DNA from: JBDHWG01 sp046328525
GTDB taxonomy: Bacteria; Chloroflexota; Anaerolineae; Epilineales; JAHCIE01
Assembly: GCA_046328525.1 (NCBI GenBank)
Contig: JAXLWK010000010.1
Span: forward strand, 169,737-233,736
Reading direction: 5' to 3'
Length of the DNA stretch: 64,000 bases
Positions 42,112-52,000 of this stretch are shown in pieces; the first letter of the stretch is position 1; each line of letters begins with the position of its first letter. The translations under genes were made by a program, and so were the position numbers. The notes under the pieces are model-generated. The model searched no databases, was not told the origin of the DNA, and saw only the letters and a list, made by a program, of their open reading frames with translations.

Positions 42112-43068
42112 ATGCTTGCCTATATCACGCGTCGTCTCCTGATCAGCATACCCACCATTCTCGGCGTCACCATCGTCGTCTTCCTGCTGGCGAACATGAT
42201 GCCCGGCAACGCCGTGCTGGCGATGCTGTCTACGGATAGCCCGGCGCCAGAAGAGCTGATCAAGCTGCGCCAGGGACAGCTTGGCCTGGACCAACCGGTG
42301 CCCGTCCAATACGTTCGCTGGCTGGGCAACGTGCTTCATGGCAACCTGGGACGCTCCTTTCAGTATGGCGACTCGGTCTCAGAAATGATCGCGCAGCGCT
42401 TCCCGGCGACACTGGAGCTTATGCTCGTCACGCTCATGATTTCCATCGTCCTGGGGATACTGCTGGGGACGATCTCTGCCCTGCGCCAGTACTCTTCGCT
42501 CGACTATAGCATGACGTTCTTGGGCTTCACGGGCATCTCTATCCCGGACTTCTTCCTGGGCATGATCCTCATCTTCGTGTTCGCCCTGCGCCTGGGCTGG
42601 CTGCCGACGTCCGGCATGGTCACCGCCGGCGCCCCTTTCTCCTGGCTGGACAACCTGCGCCACATCATCTTGCCCGCGATGGCCCTGGCCCTGGTGCGTA
42701 CGGCCGTTTTCATGCGCTACACCCGCTCCAGCGTGCTGGAGGTCGCCAAGAATGACTACGTGCGCACGGCCCAGGCCAAGGGCTTGCGCCGTGTCCTCAT
42801 CATTGGCCGCCACATCCTGCGCAACGCCCTCATTCCCGTCATCACCGTCATCGGCCTCAACATGGCGGCGCTGTTCGCCGGCTCGGTCATCATCGAGACC
42901 ATCTTCCAGTGGCCGGGCATTGGCATGATGTTCATCAACGCCGTCTCGGTGCGCGACTCCCCCGTCATCATGGGCTACGTCCTCATGACGACCGTTGTGG
43001 TTTTGCTCGTCAACCTGGTGACGGACATCACCTACTCGTGGGTGGATCCGCGCATTCGTTACGAATAG
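42112..43068 (+). CDS. ABC importer permease, Opp/DppB type
   Basis: 318 aa with six predicted membrane helices (first MLAYITRRLLISIPTILGVTIVVFLLANMMPG). The N-terminal cytoplasmic/TM region is typical of DppB. The EAA loop is VAKNDYVRTAQAKGLRRVLIIGRHILRNALIPVIT, which contacts the ATPases. It follows the binding protein after about 80 bp and precedes the DppC-type permease by 10 bp. Confidence 0.93.
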   Translation: MLAYITRRLLISIPTILGVTIVVFLLANMMPGNAVLAMLSTDSPAPEELIKLRQGQLGLDQPVPVQYVRWLGNVLHGNLGRSFQYGDSVSEMIAQRFPATLELMLVTLMISIVLGILLGTISALRQYSSLDYSMTFLGFTGISIPDFFLGMILIFVFALRLGWLPTSGMVTAGAPFSWLDNLRHIILPAMALALVRTAVFMRYTRSSVLEVAKNDYVRTAQAKGLRRVLIIGRHILRNALIPVITVIGLNMAALFAGSVIIETIFQWPGIGMMFINAVSVRDSPVIMGYVLMTTVVVLLVNLVTDITYSWVDPRIRYE

Positions 43069-43078
43069 GAGACCCACG

Positions 43079-43972
43079 ATGACGACCAACGCTCCCTCGT
43101 TGCAGCTCCAGGCGGTCGCACCGGCCGACAGCCTGATGTCGAAGGCCACTCGGCGCTTCTTCCGCCACCGCCTGGCGGTCTTCGGCCTAGTGGTACTGCT
43201 GACCCTCGTGCTGCTGGCCGTATTCGCGCCGTTCCTGTCGCGCTACTCGCCGACCGACATCAACCTGCGCGCCATGCGGCAGCCGCCCAGCGCCGAGCAC
43301 TGGCTCGGTACCGACGGCACGGGCCGCGACATCTGGTCGCGCATCCTGTACGCCGGGCGCATCTCCCTCTCGGTGGGCCTGGTCGCCGTCTCCATCTCCA
43401 TGATTATCGGCTGCATTGTCGGCAGCGTCGCGGGCTTCGTCGGCGGCAAGACGGACATGCTGCTGATGCGGCTGACCGATATGGTGATGACGTTTCCGTC
43501 ACTGGTCATCATCATCGTGGTCGCCGCGGCCATGGGGCCTAGTGTCTACAACGCCATGATTGTCATCGGCCTCCTGACCTGGCCCTCCATCGCGCGCCTG
43601 GTGCGCAGCCAGTTCCTAAGCCTGCGCGAGCAGCAGTTCGTCCTCGCCGCGCGATCTATCGGTGTCTCCCGCTCGGACATTGCCTTCAAGCATATCTTTC
43701 CCAATACCGTCAGCACGATTGCCGTTGCCGTCACCATCGGCGTTGCGAGCGCCATCCTGCTCGAAGCCTCGCTCTCCTTCCTGGGGTTGGGCGTGCAGGC
43801 GCCGACGCCGAGCTGGGGCAACATGCTGCGCGACGCCCAGAGCCTCAACATTCTAGAGGCGATGCCCTGGATCTGGGTGCCGCCGGGCGTCATGATCGCC
43901 CTGGCAGTGGTGAGCATCAACTTCATCGGCGACGGCCTGCGCGATGCGCTAGACCCACGCTCGAACCTCTAG
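43079..43972 (+). CDS. ABC importer permease, Opp/DppC type
   Basis: 297 aa. It has an N-terminal OppC_N segment (RRFFRHRLAVFGLVVLLTLVLLAVFAPFLSRYSPTDIN) and HWLGTDGTGRDIWSRILYAGRISLSVG, characteristic of DppC/OppC. The EAA loop is REQQFVLAARSIGVSRSDIAFKHIFPNTVSTI. Five or six membrane helices. It forms the channel with the DppB-type subunit and lies 17 bp before nanA. Confidence 0.93.
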   Translation: MTTNAPSLQLQAVAPADSLMSKATRRFFRHRLAVFGLVVLLTLVLLAVFAPFLSRYSPTDINLRAMRQPPSAEHWLGTDGTGRDIWSRILYAGRISLSVGLVAVSISMIIGCIVGSVAGFVGGKTDMLLMRLTDMVMTFPSLVIIIVVAAAMGPSVYNAMIVIGLLTWPSIARLVRSQFLSLREQQFVLAARSIGVSRSDIAFKHIFPNTVSTIAVAVTIGVASAILLEASLSFLGLGVQAPTPSWGNMLRDAQSLNILEAMPWIWVPPGVMIALAVVSINFIGDGLRDALDPRSNL

Positions 43973-43989
43973 CACAAAAGGATAGAACC

Positions 43990-44877
43990 ATGCGGAGCTT
44001 TGACGGCTTCTGGCCCGCCCTGCTGACTCCTTACACGCCGGATGACCAGGTCAACCTGTCGGTTGTGCGCGACCTGGTGGATTACCATCTGGGCAAGGGT
44101 GTCACGGGCTTCTACTTGTGCGGCAGCACCGGCGAGGGCCTGTTCCTGTCGCCGGCCGAGCGCCGCACCATTGTCGAGACGGTGATGGAGCGCGTGGCCG
44201 GGCGCGCCTCGGTCATCGTCCATGTCGGCGCAGCCGCGCTGAACGACGCGGTGGCGCTGGCGCAACACGCGGCAGCTAGTGGCGCCGACGGTGTCAGCAG
44301 TATCGTGCCGCCGGTGGCCTACGATGCGCGGGGTATCGCCCCCTACCTCGCCCGGGTCGCTGCCGCCGCGCCCGACCTGCCGTTCCTGCCCTATCTGTTT
44401 GGCGGCACGCGGGATAGCCTGGCCCTCATGCGCGACCTGGCCGACGTGCCTAACTTCGCCGGCACGAAGTACTACGGCCCCAACATGTACGAGATGAGCC
44501 AGATTGCCGCCTTCCGCAACGAGGGCTGGACGGTCTTCGTCGGCATGGACGAGCAGGCTGCGCTGGGGCTGATGTACGGCGCCCACGGCATCATCGGCTC
44601 CAGTCTCAACCTCATGCCTGGTGTCTATCGCTGCATCCTGGAACGGGTGCGGGCGGGCGAGATGGATGCGGCGCTCGACATGCAGCGGCGCAGCAACACC
44701 ATCATTCAATTGATGCACAGCTATGGCTACGTCGGCTGCATGCGGACCGCCCTGGCCCACCTGGGCTTCGACTGCGGCGCGCCCCGCCTGCCCAACTTGC
44801 CCCTGCCGGCCGCGCAGTGCCACCGTTTCCTGGGGGAGCTGGAAGATTTGGGCTTTGCTGCGTTGGCGGCGCTCTGA
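43990..44877 (+). CDS. nanA: N-acetylneuraminate lyase / DapA-family aldolase
   Basis: Class I aldolase of the DHDPS/NAL superfamily, 295 aa. FWPALLTPYTPDDQVNLSVVRDLVDYHLGKGVTGFYLCGSTGEGLFLSPAERRTI contains the GSTGE substrate-carboxylate loop of NAL, and FAGTKYYGPNMYEM holds the Schiff-base lysine. Known members split sialic acid into ManNAc and pyruvate, while others make dihydrodipicolinate or act on keto acids. The company of nanE and nanK favours the lyase. It shares one base with the kinase gene (TGATG). Confidence 0.88.
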   Translation: MRSFDGFWPALLTPYTPDDQVNLSVVRDLVDYHLGKGVTGFYLCGSTGEGLFLSPAERRTIVETVMERVAGRASVIVHVGAAALNDAVALAQHAAASGADGVSSIVPPVAYDARGIAPYLARVAAAAPDLPFLPYLFGGTRDSLALMRDLADVPNFAGTKYYGPNMYEMSQIAAFRNEGWTVFVGMDEQAALGLMYGAHGIIGSSLNLMPGVYRCILERVRAGEMDAALDMQRRSNTIIQLMHSYGYVGCMRTALAHLGFDCGAPRLPNLPLPAAQCHRFLGELEDLGFAALAAL

Positions 44878-45776
44878 TGATCGGCGCGGTGGACATCGGC
44901 GGAACCAAGATCGCTGTGGGGTTGGTCACGCGCGAGGGCGAGGTGGTCCGCACGACCAATCTACCCACGCGACGCGAGCAGCCCTACCGCGACGGCCTCG
45001 ACAATATTGCGGCCGCGCTAGAAGACCTGCTGGCCGACCACGCCGCGCGCCTCGACGGGATCGGCATCGGAACGACGGGTCGCCTCACCCCTAGCGGCGC
45101 GCTGACGCCCAACGCCTTCCTTCCTCCCTGGACCGGCCACACCCCGGCCGATGATCTGGCAGCGCAGTTTGGTGTAACGGCCGCCATCGAAAATGACGCC
45201 GACGCGGCGGCCCTGGCTGAGGCGCGCTGGGGTAGCAGCCACGATGTCGAGCGCCTCATCTACGTCACCGTGAGCACCGGCATCGGCGCAGGAGTTGTCC
45301 TGGGTGGGCGGCTGTATCGCGGCGTGGCCGGCTGTCACCCCGAACTCGGCCACCACGTCATTGACCCGGCCGGCCCGCCCTGCTTCTGCGGCGCACGCGG
45401 CTGCTGGGAGAGTCTCGCCAGTGGCAGCGCCCTGGCGGCCTGGGCACAGGCCCACGGCGGCGACGCCGACTGGGATGCGCAGCGGGTCTGCGACCTGGCT
45501 GAGGCCGGGCATCCTCTGGCGCGGCAGGCGGTGGAACGCGGGGCGCGCTACCTGGGCATCGGCTTCGCTAACCTCATAACCCTCTTCGCCCCGGATTGCG
45601 TCACGTTAGGCGGCGGCATGATGCGCCGTTGGGACCTGTTCCGCCCTGGCGTCATGACAGTCATCGAGGAGCAGTGCGGCCTGGTCCCGTGGCCCAGCGT
45701 TCGATTGGGGCTTGCCCGCGTGCCGCAGCCCGGCCTGGCCGGCGCTGCCGCCGTCTTGCTGCAACAGTTTGATTGA
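44877..45776 (+). CDS. nanK: ROK-family sugar kinase, probably N-acetylmannosamine kinase
   Basis: 299 aa. N-terminal phosphate-binding motif MIGAVDIGGTKIAVGLV, then GIGIGTTGRL, AAIENDADAAALAEARWG (catalytic Asp region) and VSTGIGAGVVLGGRLYRG. The ROK zinc motif is GHHVIDPAGPPCFCGARGCWESLASG (His plus Cys cluster). Expected to phosphorylate ManNAc for NanE; glucokinase-type ROK kinases look alike, so the assignment rests on context. It is the last gene of the operon. rarA fragment 6 begins about 45 bp after its stop, and no terminator hairpin is seen between them. Confidence 0.9.
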   Translation: MIGAVDIGGTKIAVGLVTREGEVVRTTNLPTRREQPYRDGLDNIAAALEDLLADHAARLDGIGIGTTGRLTPSGALTPNAFLPPWTGHTPADDLAAQFGVTAAIENDADAAALAEARWGSSHDVERLIYVTVSTGIGAGVVLGGRLYRGVAGCHPELGHHVIDPAGPPCFCGARGCWESLASGSALAAWAQAHGGDADWDAQRVCDLAEAGHPLARQAVERGARYLGIGFANLITLFAPDCVTLGGGMMRRWDLFRPGVMTVIEEQCGLVPWPSVRLGLARVPQPGLAGAAAVLLQQFD

Positions 45777-45821
45777 GCGCGAGCCTTGGCGAAGGCGCCG
45801 CTCCACGCCCGCACCCCTCAG

Positions 45822-46014
45822 AGGCGACGAGCACTACCGCAGGGCGCTCCGCGCCCCGCACGCCCGCAGACACAGCTTCGAGGGCTACTGGGTGGCGCAG
45901 CCGTACCTGCCGGACGTCCACAAAGACCGGCGCTTCTACAACCCCAGCGACCAGGGCTACGAAGCGGAGATCAAAGCGCGGGGCGAGAAGCGGCGGTCCG
46001 CTGGGGAGGATTGA
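45822..46014 (+). pseudogene. rarA: rarA C-terminal fragment, copy 6 (internally deleted)
   Basis: Starts within GGDEHY (GAGGCGACGAGCACTAC), passes through a hairpin cassette (45838-45871) and continues into FEGYWVAQPYLPDVHKDRRFYNPSDQGYEAEIKARGEKRRSAGED. The roughly 150 residues between these points in copies 2 and 3 are absent. It lies directly behind the nanK operon. The following 46015-46210 contains no recognisable gene. Confidence 0.85.
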
Positions 46015-46210
46015 GGAGCAAGCAGCTCCAGGTTCAACATCGCGACGATTCACCTATCATCTCTTCTCACCCCGAAGGCGAGGTGTTCGCAGCGTGAGCG
46101 TCTTCAGGTGTGCCTTTACCATGTAACCTCCTCCTGACATCGCGGCGGGCGTGCACAACACTAGCTTGCCGTCGTCATACAAGGACCATCGACTCCTTGA
46201 AGAAGCGCGT

Positions 46211-47134
46211 TCACCCACCCTGCTTGAGCGCCGGCAGCGATTGCAGGTACAGCCAGACGGCTCGAAGTTCCTCGTCGGTCATCTGCCCATAGTACATCCA
46301 CGGCATCTCCTTATCCAACTGCTGGCCGCTGGGCGTTCGCCCGGTGCGCAGGGTCGTGAAGAAGTCCTTCTCCGACCAGGCGGCCAGCTCACCGCCCGGC
46401 GTCAGGTTGGGGGTCGGGACTTGCTGGCCGGGCGGGCCAAAGGGCGCGCCGTTGAGGTCGGCTCCGTGGCACTCGGTACACGTGCGTGTTAGATAGCGAC
46501 CATAGGCTACCGTCACGCCCCGCTCAACGGCCATTGGGCGCGGGCCATTGTGGTCAATCTGCTCGACGGCCGGCGGCGGGAACATGCCCACCGCTGCCAT
46601 TACCCGTCCCAGCGGCCCAATGCTCCTGGGTGGCAGCTGATTGTCCACCGGCGGACGGCTTCTGACGTAGGCGATCACCGCCCCCAGGTCCTCGTCACTT
46701 AGGGAATGGAAGGCCTGGGTCGGCATGATGAACAGACCTCGGCCGTCGCGTCCGACACCATGCCGAATAGCGCGTACCCAATCCGCGTCCGTATAGAAGG
46801 TGCCAATGCCGCCCGCACCGGCGGTCAGATTGGCGGTGGGGATGGTGACCAGGCCCGGTACGTCGAAGTCGAGCGTCCCGCTCAGATCTGCGCCGTGGCA
46901 GCGCGTGCAGAGATTGATGACCGCGAGGCGCTGACCACGTTGGACAGCAGCGGCGTCCGTGGGGATGCTGACGCTTTCTACGGGAACGGTGTAGGTCTTG
47001 CCGAGCTTTGCACCTCCAATGACGTATAGAACCACGAAGGCCAGCGCCAGCAGCCCGACCAGGCCGCCGAGTACCACGCCCACCCACTTGAGGATGCTGC
47101 GCGACCGAAGCCCGGTTGACGATGCGGAAGCCAT
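46211..47134 (-). CDS. Membrane-anchored diheme cytochrome c
   Basis: 307 aa. The N-terminal membrane anchor (about residues 18-40, GVVLGGLVGLLALAFVVLYVIGG) is followed by two class I cytochrome c domains with heme sites C76-TR-C79-H80 and C219-TE-C222-H223. The sixth ligand of the first is probably the Met in FIMPTQAFHSLSDEDL, and that of the second lies in the KEMPWMYYGQMTDEEL segment. Exposed on the outer face of the membrane; likely an electron carrier or the small subunit of a dehydrogenase. No partner enzyme is adjacent. Confidence 0.9.
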   Translation of the reverse strand: MASASSTGLRSRSILKWVGVVLGGLVGLLALAFVVLYVIGGAKLGKTYTVPVESVSIPTDAAAVQRGQRLAVINLCTRCHGADLSGTLDFDVPGLVTIPTANLTAGAGGIGTFYTDADWVRAIRHGVGRDGRGLFIMPTQAFHSLSDEDLGAVIAYVRSRPPVDNQLPPRSIGPLGRVMAAVGMFPPPAVEQIDHNGPRPMAVERGVTVAYGRYLTRTCTECHGADLNGAPFGPPGQQVPTPNLTPGGELAAWSEKDFFTTLRTGRTPSGQQLDKEMPWMYYGQMTDEELRAVWLYLQSLPALKQGG

Positions 47135-47157
47135 GTCTCACTCCTTGGGTAGACGAT

Positions 47158-47835
47158 TCAGTGTTCAGTCAGCTGTGCCACACCGGATGGAACTTGACGC
47201 CGCCTCGATAGAGACCACCGGCCCAGCCAGATGCACCACCAGGGATAGAGTATTAGCCAAGCCAGGCCGTTCAACAGCCCGAGGTTGACAAACCAGGGCG
47301 CGGCGGCAAGGTCATCAATGCGGCCCACGATGCCGGGCGCGGCCAGGAAGCCGATGACCATGCCGACCGCGACGAACAGCCCCCACTGGGCCAGGCGGCG
47401 CGGCCACGGACCGCTATGCAGCGCGGCATAGTTCAAGCCGAACAGCCACACTCCCACCATCGCGTAGCCAACCGAGGTGTACAGGCCCGCCAGGTACCAG
47501 CCCGTGACGTCGAAGATGACGAGGACCGAGCCGATGACGGCGATGAACGCCCCGACCCACGCGGCCACGAGGGCGAAGCGGCTGAGCCGGGGGGCACGGG
47601 CGCGATACACGGAGTGGAGCACCCACGCCAACGCCGCGCTCATGATGGCCTCAACGGCATTGCACAGGTCGTTGAGCGCGCCGAAGAAGCCGCCGATTGT
47701 AAAGAACAAGATGATAGCCGCAATGCCAGCCAAGGTTACCCCGCCCGTGGCCAGGGCCAGCCAGCCAACAGAACGCGCTGAGAGCGTACCCATGCTTATA
47801 ACATCGCTAGAGTCTAGTGCTTTCCGTGTCTCCAT
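47158..47835 (-). CDS. Multi-pass membrane protein of unknown function
   Basis: 225 aa with about six hydrophobic segments (VGWLALATGGVTLAGIAAIILFF, AIMSAALAWVLHSVY, FALVAAWVGAFIAVIGSVLVIF, WYLAGLYTSVGYAMVGVWLFGLNY, WGLFVAVGMVIGFLAAPGI, GLLNGLAWLILYPWWCIWLGRW). ATG 47835 is preferred (AGGAG 5 nt upstream); the frame runs open to 47970. The short WRGEVEH protein upstream overlaps it by 29 bp. Not recognised beyond DUF4386-like or similar small integral proteins; no catalytic motif seen. Confidence 0.75.
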   Translation of the reverse strand: METRKALDSSDVISMGTLSARSVGWLALATGGVTLAGIAAIILFFTIGGFFGALNDLCNAVEAIMSAALAWVLHSVYRARAPRLSRFALVAAWVGAFIAVIGSVLVIFDVTGWYLAGLYTSVGYAMVGVWLFGLNYAALHSGPWPRRLAQWGLFVAVGMVIGFLAAPGIVGRIDDLAAAPWFVNLGLLNGLAWLILYPWWCIWLGRWSLSRRRQVPSGVAQLTEH

Positions 47836-48016
47836 CGTTCTCCTCATTCCGAGCGGTGGCGCGCCGGATGAGGTCGAACACCGCCTCGATCGACGCCGCC
47901 GCAACAACGGCGCCACCCTGGATGTGCTCGACCTCGCCGCGCCAGCCATCGTCCTCCGTCCCTGGCTCACGCCACAGCCTCACCAGGAACGAGCGGTAGG
48001 ATGTATCCCCTGTCAC
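47807..48016 (-). CDS. Small protein with WRGEVEHIQGG motif
   Basis: 69 aa, starting at GTG 48016, which overlaps the preceding stop (GTGA). TSYRSFLVRLWREPGTEDDGWRGEVEHIQGGAVVAAASIEAVFDLIRRA resembles a small, widespread uncharacterised family whose members consist of a beta-sheet with an F/W-R-G-E-V-E-H-I-Q core and a C-terminal helix. The function is unknown. Translational coupling to the upstream membrane protein gene suggests a shared transcript. Confidence 0.65.
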   Translation of the reverse strand: MTGDTSYRSFLVRLWREPGTEDDGWRGEVEHIQGGAVVAAASIEAVFDLIRRATARNEENDGDTESTRL

Positions 48017-48504
48017 AGGCGTGGCCCTTCGCCTAGGCCTTGTGTCGACTCGGTGGGACGGGGCGCGACCATCGGGCTCGCCACGTCGCGGCGCACATAG
48101 GCCCCGGCCCGCAGGGCGACGCTCACCGACATCCCGAAGAGCGCCAGCGCCAGCACGGGATGGAGAGCGGCCACCACGGGCAGGCTCTCTCGGATGATGG
48201 CGAAGACCTCCGCTTGAAGAATATAGATCCCGAAGAGGCCCCACGTCCGCACCTTGAGCGAGCGCGGGTGGCGCGCGACGTACGTCAGGATCAGCATGGG
48301 TAGAAGCAGGATGCCGACGGTATGGCCGAACCCGACGTGCGCATCGAGGGTTGGCTGCGCGGCCAGGAAGACCAGCCCAATCAGGTAGACCTGGGCCAAC
48401 AGCGCCACGACGAACAGCCAGGCGAGAACCATATAGGCGATGCGCGCGGCGTAGGTCATGCCGCTGACCTCGGAATCAACGCTCATCCGTGTCTCGATCG
48501 ACAT
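48013..48504 (-). CDS. Four-helix membrane protein (DUF6220-like)
   Basis: 163 aa. Hydrophobic helices ARIAYMVLAWLFVVALLAQVYLIGLVFLAA, HTVGILLLPMLILTYVA, WGLFGIYILQAEVFAII and VLALALFGMSVSVALRAGAYV, with a conserved-looking HVGFGHTVG in the second loop. Start ATG 48504 has GGAGGGAG upstream; the longer frame to 48690 runs through the SnoaL gene and is rejected. I associate the helix pattern with DUF6220-type proteins only tentatively. Confidence 0.75.
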   Translation of the reverse strand: MSIETRMSVDSEVSGMTYAARIAYMVLAWLFVVALLAQVYLIGLVFLAAQPTLDAHVGFGHTVGILLLPMLILTYVARHPRSLKVRTWGLFGIYILQAEVFAIIRESLPVVAALHPVLALALFGMSVSVALRAGAYVRRDVASPMVAPRPTESTQGLGEGPRL

Positions 48505-48542
48505 AGCGACTCCCTCCAGGGCTGTGGAACAGGGCGAATACT

Positions 48543-48965
48543 CTAGTGGGCCGGGGCGCCGACGCCAAGCTGCTGCATTAAGCCAATCATGTCGACTTCC
48601 TGCCAGGCCTCGGCGAGCTTGCCATCGACCACGCGGTAGATCGAGATGCCGGTGACGACGATCGGCCGGCGGGTGGCTGGGATGCCCCACGCCTCGCCCT
48701 GGTGCGTCCCATGCGACGTCCAGCGCATCACGACCTTGTCTCCTTCGGCAATCAGGTCGTCGATGCCCCAGTCCGAGTCGGGGAAGGCAGACATCAGCAT
48801 CCGGCTGAACTGCTTGAGGCCCTCGGCGCCGGCGGGAATCTCCCCCGCGTCAGGTGCGTGATTCACGAAATCGGTGGCCACAAGCTCATCGAGCGCGTCC
48901 AGGTTGCGTTGGTTGGACACCTCGACCATACGACGCACGACGGCCTTGTTCTGTTCGGTGGACAT
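48543..48965 (-). CDS. SnoaL-like / ester cyclase-family protein
   Basis: 140 aa, NTF2-like fold: VVRRMVEVSNQRNLDALDELVATDFVNHAPDAGEIPAGAEGLKQFSRMLMSAFPDSDWGIDDLIAEGDKVVMRWTSHGTHQGEAWGIPATRRPIVVTGISIYRVVDGKLAEAWQEVDMIGLMQQLG. This matches the SnoaL_like polyketide-cyclase/ester-cyclase group; small-molecule binding is expected but no substrate can be named. Start ATG 48965. It lies 75 bp downstream of the SARP-type regulator and heads a run of small genes on the same strand. Confidence 0.88.
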   Translation of the reverse strand: MSTEQNKAVVRRMVEVSNQRNLDALDELVATDFVNHAPDAGEIPAGAEGLKQFSRMLMSAFPDSDWGIDDLIAEGDKVVMRWTSHGTHQGEAWGIPATRRPIVVTGISIYRVVDGKLAEAWQEVDMIGLMQQLGVGAPAH

Positions 48966-49040
48966 AGGGGGTCTCCCTCCTTCGGGTGCGACGGCCTTGT
49001 TCGATGGAGGGAGTATAGGGGAAGGGCGCCTACAAACTGC

Positions 49041-52000
49041 CTACAGGCGAAGCGCCTCGGCAACAGCTTCATCGAGGGAGAGCGAGGCGCCCTCGGCGTA
49101 GGCAGCATCGAAGGCGCGGGAACCAAGAGTGGCGCGCGCGAGGGCCTGGTGACGTTCATGTTCGGCCTGGTCAGCCGGCCAGATGGGCGAACCTTCGGCT
49201 GCGTGGGCCGTCGCGGCCGCTGCCCACCATCTTGCAGCCAGTCGGGCGGATGGGATGGTTCTCCCTTCTGCCACGACGGCGGCCAGGCCCGCCAGCCCCT
49301 CAGCCTGACCGCGCGGCTGGCCCAAGCTCTGGAAGCCGCGCAGGCTCGCGCTGAACCGTCTGCGCGCCAGCTCTATCTTGCCAGTGTGGAGAGCGAGGTA
49401 GCCCAGGTTGTGTGTCACCCGCGCGACCCCCAGCCGGTTGTCAAGGTCACGATAGATGCTCAGGCTGCTCGCGTAGAGACCAGCCGCCTGGTCATCGGCG
49501 CCGGTGAGACGCGCCACATCACCAAGTCGATCGAGAGTCTGCGCTTCCAGGGTACGCTCTTTCAGGCGCCCGGCTTCGGCGAGCGCCCGCTCACAGGATG
49601 CGCGTGCAGCGGCAGGATCGCCTTGCATGATGGCAAGCAGCCCTAGCCAGGCAAGCACGTGTGCTTGATAGTAGGTATCGCCAAGGGTGTCGAATAGCGC
49701 CTGCGCCCGGGTGAGTTTCTCCTGGGCGAAAGCGATATCGCCGAAGTTCTCTAGGACTGCAGCCCCATGGCTGAAGGTCAGCCACGCGTCGAGCCAGGGA
49801 TCTGCGGCGGCCTCGATGCGCGCGACAAGCTCTGGCACGAGGAGGTGCGTCTGGGAGTGGTCGCCCTGCATTCCAGTCGCGTGCAACACGCCCTCGATGG
49901 CTAGCAGTAGTGGATACGGGGCGGCGAGGCCGCTGCCTGAATCTCTCTCCAGGTCGCGCCACAAGGCCAGGCTCTGCTCCGCATGGGGCAGCGCCGCTGC
50001 CGCGTCGCCCTGGTCGATGGCAAGGTGACTGACAATGCCGTGCGCCTGTGCCACCAACGGCGCTGGGATAGGCGGGTCGGACGTCGGGGTCGCCGCCAGC
50101 GCCTGTTCGAGCCAGGTCCGGCCCTCGGCATAGTGACCCCGCACATGCCAGAACCAGTGGAGCGCGCAGGCGAGGCGAAGGGCATCCGCTACATCGCCCT
50201 TCTCCAGCAGCCATGCCAGCGCGACGCGCAGGTTGGCGTGCTCCTCGTCCAGGCGGTCGAACCACCCGATCTGCTGGGGGCCATGCAACTGCGGGGCGGC
50301 CGCCTCCGCCAGCGCCAGACAATATCGGGCATGGGCCTGCTGGGCAACGTCGGCCTCGCCGCGGTCGGCCAGCCGCTCCAGGGCGTACTCGCGGATGGTC
50401 TCTAGCATGGTGTAACGCGGCTCACCGCCGACGTCGCTCGCTCGCTGGATAAGGTGCTTGTCGAGCAGCGCCTGAAGCCCGTCGAGCACCCTCGTCGCCA
50501 GCGGGCCAACCGCGCCTGCCACAGCCTCGGCCGCCTCCAAACCCCAACTGCCGGCGAAGACTGCTAGCCGCTCGAACAGCATTTGCGCGCTCAGGTCGAG
50601 TAGGTTGTAGCTCCAGTCGATGGTGGCCCGCAGGGTGCGCTGGCGCTCCGGAAGATCGTGGGGGCCGCCTGTGAGCAGCGCCAACCGCTGATCCAGCCGC
50701 GCTAGGAGCGTGCGTGGCGAAAGGAGCGCCATCCGCGCTGCGGCCAGCTCAATCGCCAGTGGTAGCCCATCCAGTCGGGCGCAAATGGCCGCGACGTCGC
50801 GGGCATTCGTCTCGGTGAGACGGAAATCGGGGGTGCGCATCCGCACGCGGGCGAGAAACAGGGCCACGGCGTCAACCTGGGCGAGGGCGTCGAGGGCCGG
50901 GAGGTGGGCGGCGTCGGCGAGGGCCAATGGCGAGACAGGGTAGCTATGTTCGCCTGCGATGTGCAGGCGGGCACGGCTAGTGGTGAGGATGGTCAGTCGT
51001 GGCGCCGCCGCGAGCAGGGCCGCGACATCCACGGCGGCTTCTGCCACGTGCTCAAAGTTGTCGAGCACGAGTAGCATCTCGCGGTCCTGCAGGGCATCCT
51101 GAAGCCGTGCTAGAGGCGGACGGTCGCCCAGATCGGTCAGGCCGAGCGCCTCCGTAATGGCTGGAATGACGAGGGCCGCGTCACGTAGCGGTGCAAGCGG
51201 CACGAAGGCGACGTCGTCAGCGAAGCCCGCGCCGGCGAAGCGCGCTGCCTCGATGGCGAGCCGCGTCTTCCCTGAGCCGCCGGACCCGTTCAGAGTAACC
51301 AACCGTACCTCAGCCCGCCGCAGCAGGGCCGCCACCTCGGCGATTTCGGTCGTCCGTCCGACGAGGGGGCTGGTAGGCGTAGGCAGAGCGGCTGGGCGCG
51401 GTGGCTCGGCTGGGGCGGGTTGAGCGACAACGACCGTGGCTGGGAAGGCGGCGCCGCCGAGGCCCGGCAGGTCTATCGCGCCCTCGCGCACGGCCTCGAA
51501 GACAGCGCGCGTCTCGGGCAGCGGCGAGACGCCTAGCTCGCGCTCCAGCGCGACTGCGCAGCGTTCAAACTGGCGCAGCGCGGCCGTGCGGTCGCCCAAC
51601 GCGGCGTATAGGGCGATGAGCCGCCTATGGATATCTTCCGCGAGCTCGTCATGCTGCAGGTAGCGCTCGGCGAACGCGATGGCTGCGGTATAGTCGCGTT
51701 CGGCGCTGTACACCTCAATGAGCGCGGCCAGGGTGTCGAGTACGCGCCTTTCCCAGGTCCGCCGCTCTTCCTCCATCCACGACTCGAACTCAGCGGCGTC
51801 AGGAAGGGCAAAACCGTCCAGGAAAGGGCCACGGTATAGATCGACGGCTGACCTCAATGTCTCACGCCGCACGGAGGAATCCATCGCCGAGATGAGCCGG
51901 ACAAACTCGACCGTGTCTGACGCGACTTGTTCGCGGTCCAGGGTAACGATCTCGTCTTCTGTGACCAGCAAGGTAGGCCGGGGCAGGGAACTCCGCACCA

